DNA from: Protula sp. h YS-2021
Lineage: Eukaryota > Annelida > Polychaeta > Sabellida > Serpulidae
Assembly: GCA_949752745.1 (NCBI GenBank)
Contig: OX457031.1
Coordinates: 45,324,269-45,388,268 of the forward strand
Direction of reading: 5' to 3'
Length of the DNA: 64,000 bases
The position numbers and the translations under genes were made by a program. Below the pieces are notes generated by a model. The model made no database searches. It was given only the letters and a program-made list of their open reading frames with translations, and had not been told where the DNA came from. Position 1 is the first letter of the stretch. Each line of letters begins with the position of its first letter. Positions 25,215 to 42,099 of this stretch are shown here, one piece after another.

Positions 25215-26855
25215 TGCAAAAGAAGTTTTAAAGGTCTGTTGTAGAACCATTTGGTAACCGAAGCATTCGCCGTTCATTGTTCGGGCCGTTGCTTGAGAAG
25301 GCACGATGACGTCACTATTGACCTTGTCAAAAACGTCTGCTGAGTGACTGAGCTACTGGCAGCCAAAAAGAAAGAAGCAAAAAAAAAAGCGCCTGTTGTA
25401 AGGCTAGCAGTGGACTACAAAGGGATGGAAAAAGAAAGAAATGGCCAGGGGCGTATTGATTTAACAGCTTCAACATATCGGTAACTAACATGGAACTGTG
25501 CAGCCAGTCTGCACCGCATCCGGGCTACTCTTGGCTCATTTTGCTTACGTCTGATTTGGCACTGCAGCAGGCAAGCAATCAATTTATCGTGCCCGTATTC
25601 ATTGAAAGCCGACATTCTCTCCCCGTTCAATTGTTACCAGTCGCTGTGCGAGCCAGCATCAAGCCAGTTATGTCAAGAATACCCACCGACGCAAGATCAA
25701 TACAGCTCACAAGGCACTTCATGTGAATGGAAAATTTATGACCAGGTATTCAACTCATGACGTCACGACAAAAATATACTGAATGCTGCACTGAGTTCTC
25801 TTGAAGCAGGAGCTAAAAATTTGATATGCGCCTTCTAAATGGTCATGAATGGATTGTGAGCAACAATGTAGCTGGATGCATGAAGCGACTTTCGTGAGTG
25901 GTAAGGGCTATATCTACTCTATCTATAGTCACATGACAGCACATGTGATCAATGCATGCATTGTGATTGGATACTACGTTTTGCAAATGTCCTTTCCCTG
26001 TGACATTATTTACACAAAAAGTGCTTGCGTCATAGAAAAATAAACACAGTCAGACAACATGTAATTAATGGTACTAAAATTCATATTTTTACAAAACATG
26101 CACTCTTAGTTTGGATTTGGCTGGTTTAGAGTCCTCAAAGGTAAGACAGCTTCGTGTATTTGGTTGATCTGACGTCATTGCTGCAGCTTTTGAGGGTCAA
26201 CTGTGTTGTCAGGGAGCTGTGTGAGATCAAATGTTTCTGAACTCGTATTGGGTTTCACGTATAAATAGTCAACATGAATGCGGATTGTATTTGTATACAT
26301 ATGTAGACATCAGATGTGAGGCGGGAAAGGGGGGAGAGAGGGGGGAGGGGCTAATCTTTTGGAGACCATGCAAAAATTGCTATAACACTAAGCCTTTACT
26401 GGTTGCAGTGTGACAGCCTGTTTTACGCTATGATCACAGTTGCTAGATTTCAATCCCCTTCCCCCTTCCCCTTCTCCTTCGCCTTGCGCCCCCATCACTT
26501 CTACCAGTATTCGCATCGTGTACTCAGATCTATACAAACAGTCATCCGTTTGTTGTAATTTTAGAGAGTACTTTCAACAATCTCCTTATTTTTTTCATTG
26601 TTTCGTTAGTTTCAGGTTTTATGTTTTTACTCATATTGATAACAGGAATTTGTCTTTTAAATAATGTTTCAGCTATTACCTTGAGCTCTGCTCAAGGACA
26701 GCGGCGGTCTGAACCGACTGTCGGGCCGAAAATACCAAATTTAGTCAGATAAAGAGGTTAAAATCAGACAATCTCAGGGGTCATTTAAAGGCTGTCAAGG
26801 CTGATCGCCAAATCGGAGGCATCGAAGGTTTCTGGGTCGTTGTAGAACCCTGAAT
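25215..26855. other. upstream region of the ASB gene, no gene recognised
   Basis: Contains the presumed promoter and 5' UTR of the ankyrin/SOCS-box gene. I cannot pick a core promoter. A purine-rich block (about 26318-26350) and a pyrimidine-rich block (about 26455-26490) are the only compositional features. Confidence 0.35.
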
Positions 26856-32874
<6,019 letters not shown>

Positions 32875-32892
32875 GTGAAATGATTAGCCTTT

Positions 32893-32972
32893 CGGAGGGT
32901 AGTGGTACTGTAAGGGTAGTGGAGGGGTACTGTGAGGGTAGTGGTACTGTAAGGGTAGTGGAGGGGTACTGC
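32893..32972. repeat. G-rich minisatellite downstream of the ASB stop
   Basis: Units GGGTAGTGGTACTGTAA and GGGTAGTGGAGGGGTACTG alternate about five times, starting about 20 bp after the stop codon, so probably in the 3' UTR. Confidence 0.8.
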
Positions 32973-32989
32973 GAATCTTTTTTTATGTA

Positions 32990-34425
32990 AAACACTGGAC
33001 CCTTACATAACTTGCTAGATTACAGAGAGAATTGACCTCCGGCTGTACTGCCGTCACCTTGGTAACGCACATGTCTGTTACACATTCGTGTAATTTACAA
33101 AGCATTTTGCGACCGCTAGATTGAAAGCGTACAAAAAGCGTACAGAAATCTTCGGTTTCCAACTGGTTTTGAAATCCAGTGTGGATTTCATAACGATGTT
33201 TTCAAACAGACACACACAGACGCACACACACACACTAACTCCTCCTGTCTGCGAACTCCTGTCTAATATTTTGACCTCAATTTGACCTTGGAGGTCAAGA
33301 TAAAAGAAATGCGGATTTCACGAGGACTCAATATCCCCCCATATCTTTGCCAAAATGTTGTCTTTGTACGTCATATCTTGTAGGAAGAGTTTTCTGGAAA
33401 CCACGTTGAGGTAAAAGTTACTTTGACCTCAATTTGACCTTGATCTTGATTTCTATATATAGATATATGGATGTTTATTGCAGACAGCAGGAGCTGGACA
33501 TTACACCAGTAATCGCCAGATTAACCGGGTGGTGAATGCAGCCGCTGATGGCTCTTGCACAACTAAATGACGTCATAAAATGGTTCACCTCAATGACGTC
33601 ATAAAATGGTCCACTCAAAGGCATAAAAAATTTGCAATTTTGAATGAACTGTAACATCGCAAATTCACTAGAAACCATTTATAATAATTTGATAAATAAA
33701 TTGTAAAACAAAAATGTTTTAGCATTAGAATGCTTAATTGTTATATTTTGATCAATTTCACAAACGCATATGAAAGTAACCTAAAGAAAACAAGGCCTCT
33801 CATTCTCTTCAATCATGATCCACAGCCATGTTCGCTTCTTTCTTTTGTGTGTTTTAAATTTCATGCAATGATTATTTGATACATATTAACCCATTACTTT
33901 TACGCTGATCCCAGATCTAAATTCTTTGAAGCCATCCAATATATTTTGCTATTGTGCACTCGTATCTTGTGATGAAAAAGTGAAAAATTGAACGAAACTC
34001 AGTCGAATGTAGGAAGAACCCCTCTCCCCAAAGAGCAAAAGTCTCCCCGGAACAAGCGCCCTCTGTCTGCTGACCTAGAAACAATCTCCATAAGACGAAA
34101 CCTCCCAGAACAACCCCCGACATGATTTTAGATTAAAATAATTCATCAGATACAACTAGCTCTATAGTTACTATCTCTAACTAGACCGAATTTCGCTACA
34201 CGTAGCGAAATGGCCCCCACATGCAATCGCAGAAGCCAGAGACACGATATATCTAGTCAAAGACAAATCTTTTACTGTTTCGACATAATTATCAGGTTCC
34301 GGAGTATTATCTTGAACGAGGTTATCGAAGTAAATATAATGCAACCTCTTTTAGCTACAAATAATCAAAATCAGTTCAAATTTGTAAATTGTAAAAATAT
34401 ATTTTACGTGCCTAAATCTATAAAA
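32990..34425. other. no gene recognised
   Basis: Includes a short CA run near 33210-33235 and two copies of TGACCTCAATTTGACCTTG about 150 bp apart (near 33273 and 33424). Nothing coding is supported. Confidence 0.35.
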
Positions 34426-34428
34426 TTT

Positions 34429-37170
34429 TCAAAGATATGGTACAAACACTAGAATAATAAATGCCATTAAAGCAGAAAATACCCTAAAACACAATACAAA
34501 TACTGCAATTGAGACTAGATACACACCACAGATATGCCTGACTGAATAAAAAGGTTTTGAGTTTTTTCTTGAACAATGTGTGGTTTGTCTGTTTTCGAAG
34601 TTCTGGAGGGAACGTATTCCATTTACGCCGGGCTGAACATCGATAGGATCTTGTTCTGGTTTTTGGAACAGCAACAAGTTGTCCATGCTGGACCGTAGAG
34701 GCCTGGTTGGACCGTAGCGTTTCAGTTGCTCAAACAGATAGGAGGGCACTGATCTGTGTATCGTTCTAAACGCCAGTAGCAAAATTTTTAAGTCAATTCG
34801 TTGAACAATTGGTAACTAGTAGAGCTCTTTCAGGATGGGTGTGGCATGATAGAAATTCTGGTAACCAGAAACTACACGGATATTTTGTATCCGCTGTAGC
34901 TGATTAATTCGGTACTTTGGAATTCCGTTTAATATTACATTTGCATAGTCTAATCTTGAAGATACTAAGGCATGAACTAATTTTTCACAGGCATCCTGGG
35001 ATATGTATGTCGACGTATGGACCGAATATTCCGCAGATGAAATAAACATGTTTTACACCGCTGTGATGCTTCTTTATCCACTGCCATGTACGAGACAAAT
35101 ATGCCGCCGATATTTTTAGCGCTATCCGTAGGCATAACTATAGCCTCACCAATATTGATACTGTCGAGTTTCAGTTTAATTTTGTAAGCGAGCGTGATAA
35201 TTAACATTATCTCTGTTTTCAAATCGTTCAGTTTTAATTTATTTTTAGTCATCCATACTCTGATTTCTTCAACACAGTTTACTAGTTTGTTTTTCGAGAT
35301 TTCGAGGTCACTGAGATTATTCAGCGGAAAGGAGACGTAGCTTTGGGTGTCGTCGGCATGGATGTGAAAGTCAATAGCGTGTCTTTTCCTGATGTGTGCA
35401 AGCGGAAGTGTGTTAATTTTACAATCTTCTGGGCCCATAATAGACCCTTGCGGGGTGCCGAAAAGGAGAGCGACGTTCTTGGATGTTGGACTGTCAATAA
35501 CAACAGCTAGTGATCTTCCCGTGTGACACTTTGATAGCCAGCTCAGCGCTGTGCCTTCGACACCTAGACGTTTCTGCAATCGCTGGAGTAGGATACCGTG
35601 GTCTATGGTGTCGAAGGTCGCTGACAAGTCGAGTATTACAACAATAATACCCCACTCGTTGTCCAATGCTCGAAGAATATCGTCGTGAATCCGCACTCAT
35701 GCTGTCTCCGTTCCACGACCAACTCTATACGCTGATTGAAACATTTCCTGGAGACTATTTTCACACATGTGATTGTTCAGACTTTCTGCAACAGCTTTTT
35801 CAAATATTTTTGTCATGTATGGAATATTAGAAACTGGACGGTAGTTCTTTAGTTCTGCTGGCTTAAGACTTGGTTTCTTGATAAATGGTCGCACCAGTGC
35901 TTGTTTTAAGGAATCGGCAAACTGTCCTGATTTCAAGGATCGATTAACCATGTTAGTTATAATCGGCGGCAGCAATGGCAGACATTTCTTCAGAAGCGAC
36001 CTTGGTATTGGATCTAGACTGCATAAGCATTACCAGATTTTGAGATTATTTTGGAAATTTCCTCTTAATTGAAGGAGGCGAATTCCGAAAATTTCACTTC
36101 GCAGCATGGCTCAATAGAAGGGGAATAAAACGTGATTTTGTTATCCAAATTCTTTCTGATAGTTTTAATTTTTCTGCAAAAAAGTTGTTGAAACGGTTCA
36201 GTTTTAGTGTGTAGAAGTTCATTTAAAACCCCCGAATGGTCGAACTACATTCATTGATACGGCTGGTATAATAGGTGTTCTTGGAGTTTTGAAGAAAATT
36301 GACGTAAGCTAGTCTTTTTGCTCGAAATTTGTTTATGTTTTCGTGAGTTGATAGTTGTATTTTACGATCAGTGCAACTATGGAATCATCGGGTAGCGGCT
36401 GAATATCGGCAGTTTGTATGTCTGTACTGAAGGCATCAACAGCAACGTGTTTGATTTTTCTATATGATATCCGTTTTCTTTCAAATCTGTTTTTTTTAAT
36501 CGGAAATATCCATGAACTGCGTATTGGTCCGAAAGAAAGTCACTGATAGAGTAATCCAACAAAATTCCATTATCTGATCTAGTTATAATAAAATCTAAAG
36601 TATGACCACCTTGGAATGGTTGACATGCTGTGTGAGGCATAATGATATCAAGAGTGCACTGATCGATCTAGTTTCAAAGTTATTTTTGTCGTTCCAGTGG
36701 ATATTGAAGTCACCTAAGATGCACAGCTTTACAGGCATAACAACTGCGTACTCTAACAATTTAGCAAAATCCATTAAAAAGTCTGTAGATTATAGTTTGT
36801 TTTCCTCTGAAGGTGGTGGCCTATATATCAGAAAAATGTTAATATTTCGTTGCACACTGAGGATTTTATCACCATTAGCTCAAAAGAAGGATCGATGAGT
36901 TAGGTCAGCACATTTTATTGACTTTTGAGCAATTAGCCCCACACCACCACAGCGCTTGCCAGTTTGCTGCGGTCTTTGATAATGTACATACCCCTCTGGT
37001 ACCGCTTAGCGTAGAGCAAGATCATCGGAGGTATCCACAGCCATCCGGGTTTCAGTTAAAAAACACATGGACAGGGTAGTTTCACATATGTGGTCCAGGA
37101 GAACTTCGGTCTTGTTTTTTAATGACAGGCAATTTATTAGACCCACGGAGAAGCACTTGCGCGCCGGTAC
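34429..37170 (-). pseudogene. decayed CR1/Jockey-like LINE ORF2 (endonuclease plus reverse transcriptase)
   Basis: Reading leftward from about 37170 there is an apurinic-type endonuclease start (GLINCLSLKNKTEVLLDHI, CFLTETR), YRPPPS, GDFNIHWN and the C-terminal GHTLDFIITRSDN. The reverse transcriptase follows from about 35975 (NYRPVSNIPYMTKIFEKAV, DLSATFDTIDHGILLQRL, GTPQGSIMGP), with the catalytic box as HADD at 35349-35360 in place of a Tyr/Phe-ADD. The C-terminal connection domain (SSRLDYANVILNGIP) continues to about 34430. In-frame stops, for example TGA at 35697-35699, and several frame changes break the protein, so the copy is dead. No ORF1 is visible. Exact element ends are undefined. 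Confidence 0.85.
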
Positions 37171-38740
37171 ATGTTATTGGAGATCAATCTGTTCCAGGTC
37201 AAGGTCAAACAATCCACAAAAAAGGAATTCTTAGCAAATCATACCCATTTGCAAACTTTGTTTACAAGTGGGAATAATACAAAATTTTAGATAAACAACA
37301 ATTTGTACAATGAGTTTATTCTGAATAAAGTCATTTTAAACTTTTTGTTTGGCTTCAACTTTGTGTTATTAAATAGAGTATCTACAGACTTAAAATTATC
37401 TGGCGAATTAGCGAAATAAAAAACCGACCATTTGATCAAACCTTCAATTTATTTTGTCATCGACAAAATACCTACAATTGCGAGTCCAACTCAAAATGTT
37501 ACTGAATAACTGTCTTACACTATAGCCTATTCCTCAAAGGAATTTCTCCATATTCTTGCGTCCACCGGCGTAATCCATGCTGAAATGTTCCTGAATTGCT
37601 GTCCTACACTGTGGCCTATTCTTCAGTGGCAGTTTCTCCAGAATCTGGCGTCCGTTTGCGAAATCCATGCACAGATACTCCAGACGTTTCTGCAGCTCTC
37701 CGTGCGTGCGTCGAACTTGTTTTTTATCTCTGTCCATTGCCATCTAGCATGAAAACTGGTGGAAACGATAGCTGTCTTTTCTCAGGCGCTTCTAAGGGCC
37801 TTCTCCCTGCTATCAAAGAGCATGAATATGTTAATCTGTTATTGTAAGCTCTTTGTTGCTATAGAGGCGGCTAGGGGTGGCAAGCAAGGAACTGGTGTTC
37901 ATTCCAGTTGCCTTGACTTAGCCAATGCAGTGCTTTAAGATCACCCATCGTGGAATTCAAAATTAACGCCCACTGAGCCTTTCGGCCATCAAAAACAAAT
38001 TCATCCTGATCCCCATGCCTACTCTTTGCTACCAAGCCGTGTTTGCTTAAATCTGCAACATTCTTATTATTTATCCTCCTGATATCTATTCATCTTCTTG
38101 ATTTGCAAATCTCACCACCCCTACCCGGTAAGTAAAAACATAAATAAAAAGTGTGAACAGAATGGGCCCAAATTTGATCCCCATAATAAAAAAATAAGGA
38201 AAAAATGGGCTGTTGGTCAGAAGGTGGGTTGTTTTTTTTTCTCCTTTTACTGGTGGTCACATGTCCTGTGGTCTTTTGCCCAGTGGTAGTGTTTTGACCG
38301 GTGGTCACATGACCGATGGTCACATCACCGGTAGTGTTTTGACCGGTTGTTTTTTGTATGAAAACCAGTGATAAGGCAACTGGTAGTAAAATGGCTGATA
38401 ATGGAATAATATTCCTGTAAGGTATTTGCAATAAAAATTAATTTCGAGATATTTATTGAACTACATGCATTGCCAACAGAAAACATCCTTTCAAAAATAA
38501 TTTATGTGTTACGAGGAAGAGTTTGGGGTCAAGAGCTGATGTGATTATATCCCCGGTGAGAGTGGTGTTGAATGCTGTGAATACCTAAGCAGCATTAATG
38601 AAATAACAACACTTACTAATAATTACTTAATAGCGTTTTAAACACTTTATAAAAATTATTCGTTTGTCATTTTTTTGTTTATCTGTTTTTATGTTCATTA
38701 TTTCCGTTACCATTCTTCCGCTAGCATATTTCTTACATCC
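37171..38740. other. no gene recognised
   Basis: A 69-residue minus-strand frame (37534-37743) contains an internal near-duplication (NGRQILEKLPLKN and GGRKNMEKF) but matches no family I know. Short ACCGGTGGTCACATGACC-type repeats occur at about 38250-38345. Confidence 0.35.
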
Positions 38741-38751
38741 GATAAAACATA

Positions 38752-39465
38752 TACTCAACAAAAAAAGAAACGCAACTTTTTCAAATGGCTGTTATATTGT
38801 CAATACTGGACAGATAACAACAAAATTTTAGGTATAGACTCAGAATCAATAGATAATTTCATTTCTCTAAAAATTCAAAGCTACATTCTTATCGTTACGC
38901 TGTAATGCTTACGTAAACTGAAGGTATCAAAAAATCAGTTCACAAGCCTAATATCTCGTGTGTCCTCCACGTAAACTGGTCTGGGGTCGTTGACCGTGGC
39001 CTTCCCGTTCTAGGACGATCGGATGTGGACCCTGTTGTATCTAATCTTATTCTCAGGCGAGTAACCGTCGATTGTGGACGCCAAACGCCCGCGCCACGTC
39101 AGTTGCCGTTTTTCCACTTTCCAGCATGCCGATCGCACGCTCTCGCTCAATTGCGGTTAAACGTGGCATCGGTTAGGATCGTTCCAGAAACTTAAAATTT
39201 TGTACAACGTGCACTCTTTTGTTAAGGCTTGAGACTATGACAAAATAATTCAATAACTCTCAGCGGTTATTTCACAATGTCCTAGACTACGAGTTTAGGT
39301 CACGTGACTGCTCGCTCGAGTTGTAAGATAGAGCGGGGAATGATTTTGACACATTGTTTGGACAATCACTTTCCAAGTAACAGAATGTACAAGAAAAATT
39401 AAATATACTAATAGAAAAAAAATTAACTCCCTCTATAGGTGTTGCGTTTCTTTTTTTGTTGAGTA
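38752..39465. mobile_element. Tc1/mariner-derived MITE with TA target duplication
   Basis: 714-bp element with terminal inverted repeats of about 25 bp (TACTCAACAAAAAAAGAAAC at left, its complement at right), flanked by TA on both sides (38750-38751 and 39466-39467). The interior keeps only the start of a Tc1-type transposase on the minus strand, so it is an internally deleted, non-autonomous copy. Confidence 0.9.
38950..39169 (-). pseudogene. Tc1-type transposase N-terminal fragment
   Basis: From ATG at 39167-39169 the minus strand reads MPRLTAIERERAIGML then GKTATDVARAFGV, the first helix-turn-helix of a Tc1/IS630 transposase, before a frame change. A later segment carries a TGSTSDRPRTGRPRS-like basic linker in another frame. 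The DDE catalytic domain is absent. Confidence 0.8.
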
Positions 39466-39769
39466 TATAAGAACATGTTTGAGGTTCAACATTGATTTTA
39501 TGTGGAAGTCGTGACTACAGTCTGGGTACAGTTGTAATGGACAAAACGATTTCGTCGTGTTTGTGAAAGCACGAAATCACGGCCTTCCGATTAATTCAAT
39601 GCGCTCATTCAAGTCTGCTCAAACCAACCACTATATCGGCATGTGGGGGAGGGGAATTATTGGTATATTTGGATATAAATGAATTTTGCAAACAAAAACA
39701 TAAACTATAATTGTTTGCAGAGAGAAAAAAACACATGTGTGAAGTGTCGAAACGGCTCCGTTAGCAAAG

Positions 39770-40265
39770 TAAACATATTTATCCGTTTCAGACGATTCTG
39801 AACATTTTTGGTTTTTGGATCGCCCCCCCCCCCCCCTCGGTAGGAAAAAATGTTGTGATTTTTGCATATTTATCCGTTTCAGACGATTCTGAATATTTTT
39901 GGTGTTTTGACTTCCTGATTCCCCCCCCCCCCTCTGTCATGGGAAAATTTTGTGATTTTTATCTAGTTATCCGTTTCAGACGATTCTGAACATTTTTGGT
40001 TTTTGACCTCCCGACCCCCCCCCCTACCCCCACCGTGGGAAAATTTTGTGATTTTTTTGCATATTTATCCGTTTCAGACGATTAAAAAATCACGAAATTT
40101 TCCCACGGAGGAGGAAGGGTCGGGAGGTTAAAAAACCAAAAATGTTCAGAATCGTCTGAAACGGATAAATATGCAAAATTTTCCCACGTCTGGGGTCTGA
40201 CATGCTATGTTCTGGGAGTCTAACATACTATGTCCTGGGGGTTGGGGGAGGGGATGGCCCAGAAC
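39770..40265. repeat. C-run minisatellite family ending in a long hairpin
   Basis: The unit TATTTATCCGTTTCAGACGA then TTCTGAA(C/T)ATTTTTGG, followed by a C run and GGGAAAATTTTGTGATTTTT, occurs in about four forward copies. From about 40084 to 40180 the same unit is repeated in inverted orientation, making arms of about 95 bp. The right flank (ACATGCTATGTTCTGGG, ACATACTATGTCCTGGGGG) is the complement of repeats at 55600-55670. Confidence 0.85.
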
Positions 40266-41400
40266 ACCCATTTCCCTACTATTTATAGCGAAAATCTACG
40301 ACGTAAGCAGTCTTTGTTATCTGATTTTGGCAAATCTGCTTCCGGAGGGAGAAGGAACACAGGGAGGATAGGTTCTTTTGAGGAGGTCCAGCTTGAAAGA
40401 TGATTATAACACACAAACAAAAAGGACAATACCATCATTTCCTTCCTCCATCCGTCCGTCCTACCTCCCCTATCAATCCCAAAATGGCTGATGTAACACA
40501 TACCTGCACTTTATCGATACATATTGACGACATTACCCCCTAAAACATTGCATTTCAAACACTAAAATTCTGCTCAATTGCTAAATTACATATTTATATT
40601 GCTTAAACATTGACTTGTCCTAAAAAGTGATAAAAACAGCTGTCAAAACAAAGAGATGAAACTGATTGTGCGGACGCCGACTATCTGTAATACTGCTGAT
40701 GTTAAAAGTAAATACTGTAATAAAATAGTACACAATAAGTTTTATATATTCTTATCCAACAGGGTAAAGTTTTGGTTCACGTTTTAATTGCTTAATTAGT
40801 AGCGATTAAATGTAAACTTAACTCTATGCTAGAGTTATATAAAATCTTTACTACGGCCTAACGAAAATTAAGTTCGTAGCGCAAAACTATTCTGAACTGG
40901 TTTACAAGACCACAGTAGTAAAACTTCGAATCACAAAAAAAAAAAGAAAAAAGAAATATGCCTACACGAAGTAATCCCTTTCAGTATTGATCGTCTTTCA
41001 CAGGCGTTTCTCATAGTAAGAAAAATGTATTCTGTACATTTCAAGTTGCAGTCAATTCTGTCCAGTGTTCCAAAAAAAAAAAAACTTTTGATCAAAATTG
41101 CTTGATAAATCGCCAAATGGTGGAGTTCATTTTTTTTTTCATTTTTAAAAAGAGTCTATAATGTTGTTGGAATAATGACGCCTTAGGACTAGTTAGTTAC
41201 ACGCCACCTTTTTATTTCTTGGTTAAAATAGTATTTGTTGCGGTTACAAGTGATTAAACACAAACAGTGTAAGTGTGAAATAAAATTGATTAACCCAAAT
41301 TGCTTGTTTGTTGAAATTAGAACCGAATTACAAATGGGTTTTAAAGTTGTGGAAAATCGAACAGACGTTTTTCAAATGTGGGTTATCACGCGTTCAATGC
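40266..41400. other. no gene recognised
   Basis: Poly(A) and poly(T) tracts near 40935, 41070 and 41132. Nothing coding is supported. Confidence 0.35.
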
Positions 41401-41406
41401 AAACCT

Positions 41407-42096
41407 GTGGCCGTATTCACGAAAGTGTAAGTTTAAACTTAGAGACAATCTAAGTGCAAAAATGTAAGAGTCAACTTAGATTCCCGTTGGTTAAACTTAG
41501 CGGTATTCACAAAATGTAAGTTTAAACATACAATCAAGTATAAGTTCAAAATTCTAAGTTTACTTCGGACTACACTTAGATTTTTAAGTTCAATCTAACG
41601 CCATATTTAAATAGCCAGAGTGTTTTGCTTACCTTGGCAACAATGAATTTATTGCGATTAAGTGGAGAATATGAAAAGGTTTTTAGGAGGGAAAGTGTTT
41701 CGAGATAGGAGTGATGCGTTTGAGGTTTACAATGACAATGAGCTCTTAACTCGATACAGATTTTTCAAGAGAAGGCATTCATTTTTTGGTGGAAAATCTC
41801 GAAAATTTGGAGTCGGTAACAAGAAGAAACTTTGCCGTCCCGAAACATCTAAAAGTTTTCATCAGCCTTCGATCTGGTGCAGCTTTGTGTACATTGACAA
41901 CCCGAATATACGATTACGATCAGTTGTACTATTTTTTTTTTAAATTTTGCAATATTGAACTTAATGTAAGTTGATAAACTTATGCAAGTTTACTTCTGTA
42001 AATATGATGTAAGTAAGTAAACTTACGTAAGTTTAGCCTTGAGATCTAAGTTTAATATCTAAGTAAATAAACTTAGATGTTCGTGAATACGGCCAC
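41407..42096. mobile_element. PIF/Harbinger-derived MITE
   Basis: 690-bp element with perfect 17-bp terminal inverted repeats (GTGGCCGTATTCACGAA), continuing imperfectly inward with TAAGTTTAAACTTAG-like sequence. The interior has a degenerate PIF/Harbinger transposase N-terminus on the plus strand. I could not define a target-site duplication. Confidence 0.8.
41640..41940 (+). pseudogene. Harbinger-type transposase N-terminal fragment
   Basis: Reads VFRDRSDAFEVYNDNELLTR then YRF..KR in one frame, and LENLESVTRRNFAVP and LKVFISLRSGA in the next, so a frame change lies near 41780. This is the N-terminal region of HARBI1-like nucleases. The catalytic DDE part is missing. Confidence 0.65.
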
Positions 42097-42099
42097 TGG

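Noticed and set aside
37534..37743. Small conserved gene with internal duplication
   Set aside because: No family recognised and no splice or promoter context; kept only as a note.
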